Shown: positions 43,163 to 51,135 of the stretch, piece by piece
How positions within the stretch are numbered: position 1 is the stretch's first letter
Layout of the letters: the number at the start of each line of letters is the position of its first letter
NCBI GenBank assembly: GCA_964368305.1
Contig: CAYJAB010000002.1
Coordinates: 1 to 64,000 of the forward strand
Origin: CAYJAB01 sp964368305
GTDB taxonomy: Bacteria > Bacillota_I > Bacilli_A > Erysipelotrichales > Erysipelotrichaceae
Direction: 5' to 3'
Length of the DNA stretch: 64,000 bases
Made by a program: the position numbers and the translations under genes
Notes under the pieces: model-generated
Seen by the model: only the letters and a program-made list of their open reading frames with translations
What the model was told of the DNA's origin: nothing
Database searches by the model: none

Positions 43163-43483
43163 ATGACGAAAAAATTTCAATTAGATATAAATCGTATACT
43201 TGAACAACAGTTTTCTGTTGATTTTAAAGGATATTCACCAGTAGAGGTTGATCAATTTTTAGATGATGTAATTCAAGATTATCAAAACTTCCAAGAATTG
43301 CTTACTGAATATGAGAATAAAGTAAAAGAACTTGAATATAGTAACGCAGGTTTAAAAAGAAGTTTACTTGAACTGGAAGGTAAACAAAGAGTACAAAGTG
43401 ATTTAGCAAATACGACTTATAATCAAGTAGATGTTTTAAAACGTTTAGCTCGTCTTGAAGCGATATTACTTGAAAAAGAATAA
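43163..43483 (+). CDS. gpsB: Cell division protein GpsB (DivIVA-domain)
   Basis: The protein is 106 aa. The N-terminal DivIVA-type lipid-binding and coiled-coil domain (RILEQQFSVDFKGYSPVEVDQFLDDVIQDYQ) continues into a coiled coil (KVKELEYSNAGLKRSLLELEGK). A short C-terminal oligomerisation helix ends it (DVLKRLARLEAILLEKE), as in GpsB. It coordinates class A PBPs during the division/elongation cycle, and here it is divergent from ponA-recU. The stop is immediately followed by the RNase P RNA, as in B. subtilis. Confidence 0.95.
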   Translation: MTKKFQLDINRILEQQFSVDFKGYSPVEVDQFLDDVIQDYQNFQELLTEYENKVKELEYSNAGLKRSLLELEGKQRVQSDLANTTYNQVDVLKRLARLEAILLEKE

Positions 43484-43833
43484 TTGATACTAGGGCAATC
43501 GCTGCTTAATTGTAGAGGAAAGTCCATGCTCGCACCATCTGCGATGATGGTAGTGTTTGTGTAAGATGAAAAAATAAATCTTAGCAATGAAAATTGACGG
43601 CTGACAAATTCCTAAAGTGAAAACCATGGAGCTAGTCTTTAAAAGTGCCACAGTGACGGAGTCTTATTGGAAACTTTAAGAGTGGAACGAGGTAAACCCC
43701 ACAAGCGAGAAACCCAAATTTGGTAGGGGAACTTGAAGTAGTGAATTGAAACTACAACAGGACATATTCGTATGTAGATAAATGATTGTCGCCTAATTTT
43801 ATTAGGTACAGAACATGGCTTACATAGTATCAA
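43484..43833 (+). ncRNA. rnpB: RNase P RNA, type B
   Basis: The RNA is 350 nt. The ends pair as P1: TTGATACTA (43484-43492) with TAGTATCAA (43825-43833). Conserved core segments include GAGGAAAGTCCATGCTCGC near the 5' end, the CR II/III-like GTGCCACAGTGACGGAGTC, GGTAAACCCCACAAGCGAGAAACCCAAATTTGGTAGGGG and the terminal ACAGAACATGGCTTACA. It is the catalytic component that matures tRNA 5' ends. The mature 5' end starts directly after the gpsB stop codon. A terminator follows. Confidence 0.97.
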
Positions 43834-43837
43834 TCTT

Positions 43838-43864
43838 AAAAGGGATGAAAAATCCCTTTTTTAT
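43838..43864 (+). terminator. Terminator of rnpB
   Basis: AAAAGGGA (43838-43845) pairs with TCCCTTTT (43853-43860) with a 7-nt loop, followed by T's. Confidence 0.85.
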
Positions 43865-43893
43865 TTTACTTTTATAGCATAACTTGTTATAAT
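43865..43893 (+). promoter_or_regulatory. Promoter of rodZ operon
   Basis: TTTACT (43865-43870), 17 nt, and an extended -10 TGTTATAAT (TATAAT at 43888-43893). Confidence 0.6.
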
Positions 43894-43918
43894 CACAGTG
43901 ATATTTAGGAGAAAAAGT

Positions 43919-44788
43919 ATGAGTAATATTGGACAAAAACTGAGAGATAGACGTGAAGAACTTGAGTTGTCACTTGAGGATGTGAGTAATAAGACTAAAA
44001 TCTCAGTAAAAAAATTAGCTGCAATTGAAGAAAATAATCTGCAAGCATTAGATGAAGATTTATCATATGTGAAGTTTTATGTACGTAATTATTGTCAAGT
44101 TTTACATTTAAACTTTGAAGATTTTCGTGATGAACTTTCAGAAAACTTGCTTGAACATACACAAACAATTTCTCTTTTACAAATTAAAGAAAGAGAAGAA
44201 ATTAATAATAGTATAAAAACAAAAGCAAAGGCTTCAAGTAAAAAAAATATAAGAAAAATTGATTACTCATTTGTCTCACTTATTAGTGTGATTGTTGTTT
44301 TAATTGTAAGTTTAATCTTTATTTTTACTACATATGTTTTACCTACACTTTCAAATAATGAGCTGGATGTAGATCCAGTTCCCCCAGTTGTGGTTGTTCC
44401 AGATGATGAGGAAGAACTTGAAGAGCCAATTATTGATGAAGTTAAAAGTGATGTAAGCATTGAAGCGGTTGATCCACAAAATTATACGATTTCTAATTTA
44501 GAAATGGGTGAACAACTTTCAATAAAAACTGTGTTTGCACAAGATACTTGGACACGTGTGTTGTTTGATGGTGTAGCGACTGATAATCCAAAAGAGTCTA
44601 TTTATAATAACGGAGATGAAATTGAAGTTTTAATTAATTATGAAAAAGATATGATTGTTACGATTCACTTAGGTTATGTGAGAGGCAATCAAATTTATAT
44701 TAATGACGAATTATATGAATTAGATGCATCTGTTAAGGATGTGACAGATGGAAGACAAATTCATTTCCATTTAAAAGGGGAGCAATAA
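43919..44788 (+). CDS. rodZ: RodZ-like helix-turn-helix membrane protein
   Basis: The protein is 289 aa from ATG 43919 with TTAGGAGA upstream; the longer frame at 43898 crosses that site. An N-terminal HTH_25 domain (NIGQKLRDRREELELSLEDVSNKTKISVKKLAAIEENN, YVKFYVRNYCQVLHL) is followed by a basic segment and one transmembrane helix (about residues 120-142). A Pro/Asp/Glu-rich linker leads to an extracytoplasmic DUF4115-type beta domain (TWTRVLFDG, LGYVRGNQIYINDELY). RodZ links MreB to the elongation machinery. In Firmicutes it commonly precedes pgsA-cinA-recA, as here. Confidence 0.88.
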   Translation: MSNIGQKLRDRREELELSLEDVSNKTKISVKKLAAIEENNLQALDEDLSYVKFYVRNYCQVLHLNFEDFRDELSENLLEHTQTISLLQIKEREEINNSIKTKAKASSKKNIRKIDYSFVSLISVIVVLIVSLIFIFTTYVLPTLSNNELDVDPVPPVVVVPDDEEELEEPIIDEVKSDVSIEAVDPQNYTISNLEMGEQLSIKTVFAQDTWTRVLFDGVATDNPKESIYNNGDEIEVLINYEKDMIVTIHLGYVRGNQIYINDELYELDASVKDVTDGRQIHFHLKGEQ

Positions 44789-44789
44789 A

Positions 44790-45383
44790 ATGAATCTACC
44801 AAATAAATTATCAATGTTTAGAATATTTTTAATACCATTAATTGTTTTAATTATGATTTTCCCATATGCTCAATATGGGATTGTAATACCTCAGTTTTAT
44901 TTTGAATTTGTATCACTTTCACTTGTGAATGTGATTGTACTTATATTATTTATTATCGCAAGTCTTACTGACATGTTAGATGGATATATTGCAAGACGTG
45001 ACAATTTAATTACTACACTTGGGAAATTTATTGATCCAATCGCAGATAAGTTATTGGTAAATTCTATTTTTGTGGTTTTAGCATCACAAGGCGTAATTCC
45101 GGTTGTTCCAATTGTGCTAATGATTGCACGTGATACAGTTGTAGATGGAATTCGCATGATGTGTAGCACAAAAGGGATTGTTTTAGCTGCAGGTGTATTA
45201 GGTAAAATAAAAACGGTATGTCAAATGTTGACTATATGTGTACTGTTATTAAATAATTTACCATTCGAATTATATCGTTTCCCTATGGATGATTTCTTAT
45301 TATGGTTTACGACATTTGTTTCTATTGTCAGTGGAGTATCTTATTTTATTCAATCTAAAAAAGTTATATTGGAAAGTATGTAA
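44790..45383 (+). CDS. pgsA: CDP-diacylglycerol--glycerol-3-phosphate 3-phosphatidyltransferase
   Basis: The protein is 197 aa with several membrane spans. The CDP-alcohol phosphotransferase motif is intact: SLTDMLDGYIARRDNLITTLGKFIDPIADKLLV (D-G-x2-A-R-x8-G-x3-D-x3-D). It makes phosphatidylglycerol-phosphate at the membrane. It begins 1 nt after the rodZ stop and overlaps cinA by 1 nt. Confidence 0.95.
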   Translation: MNLPNKLSMFRIFLIPLIVLIMIFPYAQYGIVIPQFYFEFVSLSLVNVIVLILFIIASLTDMLDGYIARRDNLITTLGKFIDPIADKLLVNSIFVVLASQGVIPVVPIVLMIARDTVVDGIRMMCSTKGIVLAAGVLGKIKTVCQMLTICVLLLNNLPFELYRFPMDDFLLWFTTFVSIVSGVSYFIQSKKVILESM

Positions 45384-45856
45384 TGGAACAGCTTGTACAA
45401 TTATTAACTGAAAATAATTTAACACTTTCATCGATAGAAAGTGTTACCGGAGGTTTGTTTTCACATAAGATGACAGAAGTTTCAAATGTTAGTAAAGTGT
45501 ATAGAGGTGCAGTTGTAGTATATCAAACTCAAACTAAGGTTGAGATTGCGAATGTTGATGAAAAATTAATTCGTCAATATGGGGTTGTAAGTTATGAAGT
45601 AGCTTATGAAATGGCAAAAAAATGCCAAGAGATGTTTAAAAGTGATATCGCAGTTAGTTTTACAGGAAATGCAGGTCCAAATGCATTGGATAACCTTCCT
45701 GTAGGAACTGTATTTTCTGCGATATATTTTAATGGAAATATTGAAGTGTTTAATGACTTTCACTGTGGTACACGCAGTGAAATCAAAGAGAAAATAGTTG
45801 AATTAATGACTAAAAGATTAGTGTATAAATTGAGGGAAACAAAAGTTGAACTCTAA
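45383..45856 (+). CDS. Stand-alone CinA C-terminal (PncC-like) amidohydrolase
   Basis: The protein is 157 aa and covers only the C-terminal nicotinamide-nucleotide amidohydrolase domain. Its motifs are SIESVTGGLFSHKMTEV, SKVYRGAVVVYQTQTKVE, GVVSYEVAYEMAKKC and SFTGNAGP. The N-terminal MoCF/COG1058 domain of full CinA is missing, and there is no coding remnant since pgsA abuts it. NMN amidohydrolases turn NMN into nicotinate mononucleotide, the substrate of NadD. It lies just upstream of recA, the usual competence-era position. Confidence 0.88.
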   Translation: MEQLVQLLTENNLTLSSIESVTGGLFSHKMTEVSNVSKVYRGAVVVYQTQTKVEIANVDEKLIRQYGVVSYEVAYEMAKKCQEMFKSDIAVSFTGNAGPNALDNLPVGTVFSAIYFNGNIEVFNDFHCGTRSEIKEKIVELMTKRLVYKLRETKVEL

Positions 45857-45879
45857 TATAATGATAAAAGGAGAAAGTT

Positions 45880-46872
45880 ATGGCGGATAAAAATGATGTG
45901 ATTTTAGAGGATACACTCAAACAAATCGAAAAGCAATACGGTAAGGGAAGTATTATGAAACTTGGGGATAGAGCGAATGTCGATATCAATGCGATTAGCT
46001 CAGGGTCACTTGCAATTGATGCTGCTTTAGGTATTGGTGGGTATCCAAAGGGTAGAATTGTAGAAATTTATGGACCAGAATCAAGTGGAAAAACAACTTT
46101 AGCATTACATGCGATTGCAGAAGTGCAAAAAATGGGTGGGAAAGCTGCGTTTATTGATGCTGAAAATGCAATTGACCCTATGTATGCGAAAGCGTTGGGT
46201 GTTAATATTGATGAGTTAATACTTTCTCAACCTGATAGTGGCGAACAAGCACTTGAAATTACTGAGCTTTTAATTAAAAGTAATGCAATTGATTTAATTG
46301 TTGTTGATTCTGTTGCAGCTCTTGTTCCACAAGCAGAACTTGATGGAGAAATGAGTGATTCTAGTATCGGTCTTCAAGCACGCTTGATGTCAAAAGCGAT
46401 GAGAAAACTTGCGGGTGTAATGAACCGTAGTGATTGCACTGCAATCTTTATCAATCAGTTGCGTGAAAAAATTGGTATTATGTTTGGAAGTCCAGAAACA
46501 ACGACAGGTGGTAGGGCTTTAAAGTTCTATTCATCAATTCGTATAGATATTAGAAAAAGTGAAGCAATCAAAAATGGAACTGAGATTATTGGGAATAAAG
46601 CCAATGTTAAAATTGTGAAAAATAAAGTTGCGCCACCATTTAAAATTGCTGTAGTTGAAATTATGTATGGTCAAGGAATTTCGAAAATTGGGGAATTGAT
46701 TGATCTTGCAGTTCAACATGACATCATTCATAAAGCAGGAGCTTGGTTTTCGTATAATGGAGAAAAACTGGGGCAAGGTAAAGAAGCGGTTAGAGCATTC
46801 TTAAATTCTAATGAATCAGCTGTAGAGGAAATTACTGCTAAAGTTAAAGAAGTATTATTTTCAAAAGTATAA
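45880..46872 (+). CDS. recA: Recombinase RecA
   Basis: The protein is 330 aa, slightly shorter than the usual 345-355 because the acidic C-terminal tail is cut back. Walker A is GPESSGKTT, Walker [11 protein letters not shown], with loop-1 [22 protein letters not shown] and loop-2 around [26 protein letters not shown]. It catalyses strand exchange and SOS co-proteolysis. RBS AAAGGAG. It ends at a terminator. Confidence 0.98.
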   Translation: MADKNDVILEDTLKQIEKQYGKGSIMKLGDRANVDINAISSGSLAIDAALGIGGYPKGRIVEIYGPESSGKTTLALHAIAEVQKMGGKAAFIDAENAIDPMYAKALGVNIDELILSQPDSGEQALEITELLIKSNAIDLIVVDSVAALVPQAELDGEMSDSSIGLQARLMSKAMRKLAGVMNRSDCTAIFINQLREKIGIMFGSPETTTGGRALKFYSSIRIDIRKSEAIKNGTEIIGNKANVKIVKNKVAPPFKIAVVEIMYGQGISKIGELIDLAVQHDIIHKAGAWFSYNGEKLGQGKEAVRAFLNSNESAVEEITAKVKEVLFSKV

Positions 46873-46877
46873 AATAG

Positions 46878-46914
46878 AAATCACACTTAATTCAATATTG
46901 AGTGTGATTTTATT
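46878..46914 (+). terminator. Terminator after recA
   Basis: A 10-bp stem (46878-46887 / 46901-46910) and T-rich tail lie 5 nt past the recA stop. Confidence 0.8.
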
Positions 46915-46917
46915 TAT

Positions 46918-46941
46918 ATTCCTTTATTTAAATGAAGGAAT
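46918..46941 (+). repeat. Second small hairpin upstream of rny
   Basis: ATTCCTT (46918-46924) pairs with AAGGAAT (46935-46941). No T run follows. It sits between the recA terminator and the rny promoter, so could be an operator or be incidental. Confidence 0.3.
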
Positions 46942-46954
46942 ATTACAAAATGTA

Positions 46955-46983
46955 TTGTTAAAATGATATAAATTATGTATGAT
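46955..46983 (+). promoter_or_regulatory. Promoter of rny-ymdB
   Basis: TTGTTA (46955-46960), a 17-nt spacer and TATGAT (46978-46983). Confidence 0.65.
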
Positions 46984-47025
46984 ATAACATGAGTAAAACT
47001 CAAAAAACATATAAGGAGGAAATTT

Positions 47026-48570
47026 ATGTTAGAATATTTATTTTCTTTCTTAGCTGGTATTGGATTAATGGCGGGATATATGATTTTTTCATCTCGTGCA
47101 GGTTTAAATAAAGCTCAACAAAAGGCATTAAGCTTAGTAGAAGATGCAACATCAAAAGCAGAAGGCGTTATCAGACAAGCAGTTTTGGATGGTAGAACAC
47201 AAGCGCATGAATTAAAATTAGTAGCTGAAAAAGAATTAAAAGAGAAGAAACAAGAAATTGTTGATCAAGAAACAAAACTTTTAAGACGCGAAGATAACAT
47301 TAACTTCCGTGATCAAGCTTTAACTAATAAAGAAAAACAAGTTGATGAAAAAAATAAACAATTAATCGATAAATTAAGTGTACTAGATAAGAAAGAGTTA
47401 GAACTTCAAGAAAAGATTGATAATCAATTAAATGAATTAGAAAGAGTTGCTTCAATGACTGTTACAGAGGCAAAAACTGAACTAATGAGTGCAGTTGAAA
47501 AGAAAATTGAAAATGAAGTGACTGTTTATATTAAAGATAAAGAAGAAGAGGCTAAATCTAAAGCAAGTGAAATTTCTAGAAATATTATTGCACTTGCAAT
47601 TCAAAGATATTCTCAAGAAGAAACACAAGAGAGAACAGTTTCTGTTGTCGCACTTCCAAGTGAAGAGATGAAAGGTCGAATCATTGGACGTGAAGGAAGA
47701 AATATTAAAGCAATTGAACAAGAAACTGGCGTTGATTTAATTATTGATGATACTCCAGAATGTATCACTGTTTCATGTTTCGATCCGATTAGACGAGAAA
47801 CAGCACGTATGGCACTTGAAGTTTTAATACGTGATGGACGTATTCAACCAGGTAGAATTGAAGAAGTTGTTCACCGTGTACGTAGTGAACTAAATGAGAC
47901 AATAATTAAAGCAGGTGAAGATACAGTATTTAAATTAGGTATTGGTAGAATTGACCGTGAATTAATTAAATTAATTGGTAGATTAAAATACCGTTATAGC
48001 TATGGTCAAAATGCACTTCAACATAGTATTGAGGTTTCTACTTTAGCTGGTATGATGGCTGCAGAACTTGGATTAAATCAAAGTTTAGCGAAACGTGCCG
48101 GATTATTACATGATATTGGTAAAGCCTTAGACTTTGAAGTAGAAGGAAGTCATGTGGAATTAGGATTTAAAGTTGCGAAAAAACATGGTGAGTCATCTGT
48201 TGTATTAAATTCTATTGAATCGCATCATGGTGAAGTTGAGGCGAAGTCTGCATATGCTGTACTTGTCGCTGCTGCAGATACATTGAGTGCTGCAAGACCT
48301 GGTGCACGTTATGAAGCAATGGAAAATTATATCAATCGTTTAGAACAACTTGAAACAATTGCAAATCAATTTGAAGGTGTTGATAAAACATTTGCAATCC
48401 AAGCAGGTAGAGAAGTGCGTGTTATGGTTGTTCCAGAAAAATTAGATGATTTAGCATGCCATAGAGTTGCTAGAGAAATTAAGGATAAAATTGAAGCAGA
48501 GTTAACTTATCCTGGACAAATCAAAGTTACAGTTATTCGTGAAACACGTACAACTGAAACAGCGAAATAA
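47026..48570 (+). CDS. rny: Ribonuclease Y
   Basis: The protein is 514 aa. An N-terminal membrane helix (residues 1-24) precedes a long charged coiled coil (about 30-185). A KH domain follows with EEMKGRIIGREGRNIKAIEQETGVDLIIDD, then an HD domain (GLLHDIGKALDFEVEGSHVELG, ESHHGEVEAKSAYAVLVAAADTLSAARPGAR). It is the membrane-tethered endoribonuclease that initiates mRNA decay in Firmicutes. RBS AAGGAGG; the stop overlaps ymdB (TAATG). Confidence 0.97.
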   Translation: MLEYLFSFLAGIGLMAGYMIFSSRAGLNKAQQKALSLVEDATSKAEGVIRQAVLDGRTQAHELKLVAEKELKEKKQEIVDQETKLLRREDNINFRDQALTNKEKQVDEKNKQLIDKLSVLDKKELELQEKIDNQLNELERVASMTVTEAKTELMSAVEKKIENEVTVYIKDKEEEAKSKASEISRNIIALAIQRYSQEETQERTVSVVALPSEEMKGRIIGREGRNIKAIEQETGVDLIIDDTPECITVSCFDPIRRETARMALEVLIRDGRIQPGRIEEVVHRVRSELNETIIKAGEDTVFKLGIGRIDRELIKLIGRLKYRYSYGQNALQHSIEVSTLAGMMAAELGLNQSLAKRAGLLHDIGKALDFEVEGSHVELGFKVAKKHGESSVVLNSIESHHGEVEAKSAYAVLVAAADTLSAARPGARYEAMENYINRLEQLETIANQFEGVDKTFAIQAGREVRVMVVPEKLDDLACHRVAREIKDKIEAELTYPGQIKVTVIRETRTTETAK

Positions 48571-49340
48571 TGAAAATTTTATTTATTGGAGATATAGTAG
48601 GGAGTAGTGGTCGCACAATTGTGAGATCACTACTTTCTCAACTTAAAAGCGAATATGAAATTGATTTTGTCATTGCGAATGCCGAAAACTCTGCACATGG
48701 AAAAGGTATAACGGCAAAAATTTATTCCCAGCTAAAGCATGCAGGAGTTGATTGTATTACTTTGGGAAATCATACTTTTTCTAAAGACGATGTTATGAAA
48801 ATCATTGATGATAAAGAAGTTGTAAGACCAGCAAATTTAATCCCGACCGATTATGGAAGTGGGGTAAGAGTTTTCAATGTAAAAGGTAAGAAGATTGCTG
48901 TTGCTAATCTTTGTGGTGGAGTTTTTATGGAAAATATTTACTGTAGCCCATTTGATTGTGCACACAAAGAAGATTTCTTACCAAAAGATATTGATTTTGC
49001 AATCATGGATTTTCATGCTGAAGCAACAAGTGAAAAGATTGCTTTTGCTTATGAATTTTCAAATCAATATGCTGCGGTGCTTGGAACACATACACATGTA
49101 CAAACTGCAGATGAAAGGTTGATTTCTGGATGCGCGTTTATTAGTGATGTTGGGATGTGTGGTCCATATGAAAGTGTACTAGGACGTGATATAGAAGAAT
49201 GCTTAGTTAGATTTAATACGCAACAAAAGACAAAATATACGATTGCTCAGGGTGATGCAATATTTTGTGGAGTAGTAATTGAAGTTGATGAAACAACAAA
49301 TAAAGCAGTTAGAATTGACAGAATTCAGATAAGACCATAA
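48570..49340 (+). CDS. ymdB: YmdB-family metallophosphodiesterase
   Basis: The protein is 256 aa with calcineurin-like metal motifs: FIGDIVGSSGR at the N terminus, NAENSAHGKGI, TLGNHTFSKDDV, MDFHAEATSEK and GTHTHVQTADE. YmdB hydrolyses cyclic nucleotides in vitro and affects late adaptive gene expression in B. subtilis. It is coupled to rny by a 1-nt overlap, as in bacilli. Confidence 0.95.
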   Translation: MKILFIGDIVGSSGRTIVRSLLSQLKSEYEIDFVIANAENSAHGKGITAKIYSQLKHAGVDCITLGNHTFSKDDVMKIIDDKEVVRPANLIPTDYGSGVRVFNVKGKKIAVANLCGGVFMENIYCSPFDCAHKEDFLPKDIDFAIMDFHAEATSEKIAFAYEFSNQYAAVLGTHTHVQTADERLISGCAFISDVGMCGPYESVLGRDIEECLVRFNTQQKTKYTIAQGDAIFCGVVIEVDETTNKAVRIDRIQIRP

Positions 49341-49345
49341 AAATA

Positions 49346-49374
49346 TTGAATATTTACTAGAAATTTGATATACT
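49346..49374 (+). promoter_or_regulatory. Promoter of the ferredoxin gene
   Basis: TTGAAT (49346-49351), a 17-nt spacer and TATACT (49369-49374) lie right after the ymdB stop. Confidence 0.65.
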
Positions 49375-49400
49375 TTAGTCGTAAATAAGGAGGATTTTAC

Positions 49401-49574
49401 ATGCCTGTAAAAATTAGCTTAGATACTTGTATTGGATGCGGTGCTTGCATCGGTGTATGCCCAGTAGGAGCATTATCTTTCAATGCTGAAGGAAAAGCAC
49501 AAGTTGATGAAGCAAATTGTATCGATTGTGGAGCTTGCGTTGGAAGTTGCCCAGTTGAAGCGATTTCTCAATAA
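49401..49574 (+). CDS. 2[4Fe-4S] clostridial-type ferredoxin
   Basis: The protein is 57 aa, with two [4Fe-4S] motifs CIGCGACIGVCP and CIDCGACVGSCP in tandem halves, each followed by the typical small-residue segment (VGALSF, VEAISQ). It is a low-potential electron carrier and the natural partner for the bifurcating hydrogenase at 24-32 kb. RBS AGGAGG 7 nt before the ATG. It has its own promoter and terminator, so it is monocistronic and probably highly expressed. Confidence 0.96.
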   Translation: MPVKISLDTCIGCGACIGVCPVGALSFNAEGKAQVDEANCIDCGACVGSCPVEAISQ

Positions 49575-49598
49575 AAACCAAGCCTAGCTTGGTTTTTT
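49574..49598 (+). terminator. Terminator after the ferredoxin gene
   Basis: AACCAAGC (49576-49583) pairs with GCTTGGTT (49587-49594) around a CTA loop, with a T run to 49598. Confidence 0.9.
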
Positions 49599-49616
49599 AC
49601 TGTAAAAGGAGATAGT

Positions 49617-51053
49617 ATGAAAAAAGAATATATATTGCCATCGTTGCAATTAGCAAAAAATAGAACTATAGAAAAAGTTAAAATAGAAAGAGAATTATTC
49701 GATGTTGCGGATGAATTAAAATCAATGGGTGTTGGTAAAACATACTATGTACGCACATATGGATGTCAAGCAAATGAAAGAGATTCGGAAACCATTAATG
49801 GGATTTTAGAAGGTCTTGGATATAAAGCGGTTGACCATGAAGAAGGTGCAGACGTTATTTTATTAAATACATGTGCAATTAGACAAAATGCTGAGGATAA
49901 AGTTTATGGTGAGATTGGTTCACTTAAAAGGCTTAAACAAATCAACCCTGATTTAGTAATTGGGATTTGTGGATGTATGGCACAAGAAGAATCTGTTGTT
50001 GAAAAGATTTTAGAGTCTTATCGTCAAGTAGATCTTATTTTTGGTACGCATAATATTCATCGTTTACCACAATTATTGAAGGATGCGATGGTTAGAAAAG
50101 CGAAATCAATTGAAGTGTTTTCTAAAGAAGGGGAAGTTGTTGAAAACTTACCTGCAAAAAGAGCATTAAAACATAAAGCATGGGTTAATATTATGTATGG
50201 ATGTGATAAATTTTGTACGTATTGTATTGTTCCATATACAAGAGGTAAAGAAAGATCTCGTTTAATTGATGATATTCTTTTAGAAGTTGAGCAATTAAAA
50301 CAACAAGGATATAAAGAAATCACATTACTTGGTCAAAATGTAAACTCATATGGTAAAGATTTGGAGTATGAAAATGGGTTCCCAACTTTGCTTTCTAAAG
50401 TAGCTCAAGTTGGAATTGAACGTATTCGTTTCACAACAAGTCATCCATGGGATTTTACAGATGAATTAATTGATGTAATAGCGAAATATGATAATATTAT
50501 GCCAGCCATTCATTTACCAGTACAATCTGGAAACAATGATATTTTGAAAATTATGGGAAGAAGATATACACGTGAAAAATATTTGGATATTTTCCATAAA
50601 TTAAAAGAAAAAGTAGATTGTTCATTTTCAACTGATATTATAGTTGGATTTCCAAATGAAACTGAAGAACAGTTTAATGAAACATTATCTTTATTTGATA
50701 TTTGTCAATTTGATAATGCATATACATTTATTTATTCTCCAAGAGAAGGAACACCTGCCGCAAAAATGGTTGATAATGTGCTAATTGAAGATAAGGAAAG
50801 AAGACTTCAAACACTAAATGAAAAAGCGAAGCATTATGCAGCAATTCAAAATGATAAATATTTAGGAAGAATGGTTAAAGTGTTGGTGGATGGTCCAAGT
50901 AAGAAAAACAAAGAAATTATGAGTGGTTATACGGAAACAAATAAACTTGTGAATTTTAAAAGTATTGATGCTAAACAAGGGGATATTGTAACTGTAAAAA
51001 TTACGGAGTGTAAAACTTGGTCATTAAATGGAATTCAAGAAAAAGTGGGTTAA
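49617..51053 (+). CDS. miaB: tRNA-2-methylthio-N6-dimethylallyladenosine synthase
   Basis: The protein is 478 aa. An N-terminal MTTase domain ([40 protein letters not shown]) binds one [4Fe-4S]. The radical-SAM domain follows with [22 protein letters not shown] (CxxxCxxC), then a TRAM domain in the last ~65 residues. It methylthiolates ms2i6A37 in tRNAs. Its AAAGGAG and ATG lie only 18 nt after the ferredoxin terminator, leaving no room for a separate promoter, so it probably depends on read-through. Confidence 0.97.
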   Translation: MKKEYILPSLQLAKNRTIEKVKIERELFDVADELKSMGVGKTYYVRTYGCQANERDSETINGILEGLGYKAVDHEEGADVILLNTCAIRQNAEDKVYGEIGSLKRLKQINPDLVIGICGCMAQEESVVEKILESYRQVDLIFGTHNIHRLPQLLKDAMVRKAKSIEVFSKEGEVVENLPAKRALKHKAWVNIMYGCDKFCTYCIVPYTRGKERSRLIDDILLEVEQLKQQGYKEITLLGQNVNSYGKDLEYENGFPTLLSKVAQVGIERIRFTTSHPWDFTDELIDVIAKYDNIMPAIHLPVQSGNNDILKIMGRRYTREKYLDIFHKLKEKVDCSFSTDIIVGFPNETEEQFNETLSLFDICQFDNAYTFIYSPREGTPAAKMVDNVLIEDKERRLQTLNEKAKHYAAIQNDKYLGRMVKVLVDGPSKKNKEIMSGYTETNKLVNFKSIDAKQGDIVTVKITECKTWSLNGIQEKVG

Positions 51054-51064
51054 CCACTTTTTTT
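51042..51064 (+). terminator. Terminator overlapping the miaB stop
   Basis: AAAGTGG (51042-51048) pairs with CCACTTT (51054-51060), followed by T's; the loop includes the miaB stop codon. Confidence 0.8.
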
Positions 51065-51082
51065 CTTTATCTTGCTTATTAA

Positions 51083-51111
51083 TTGTAATAAAGTGAAATC
51101 CACGATATAAT
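51083..51111 (+). promoter_or_regulatory. Promoter of rnjB operon
   Basis: TTGTAA (51083-51088), a 17-nt spacer and consensus TATAAT (51106-51111). Confidence 0.65.
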
Positions 51112-51135
51112 AATAGTACTTTTAGGAGGATTAAA

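Noticed and set aside
46918..46941. Second terminator after recA
   Set aside because: The hairpin has no T run and lies beyond a good terminator; kept only as a low-confidence repeat.
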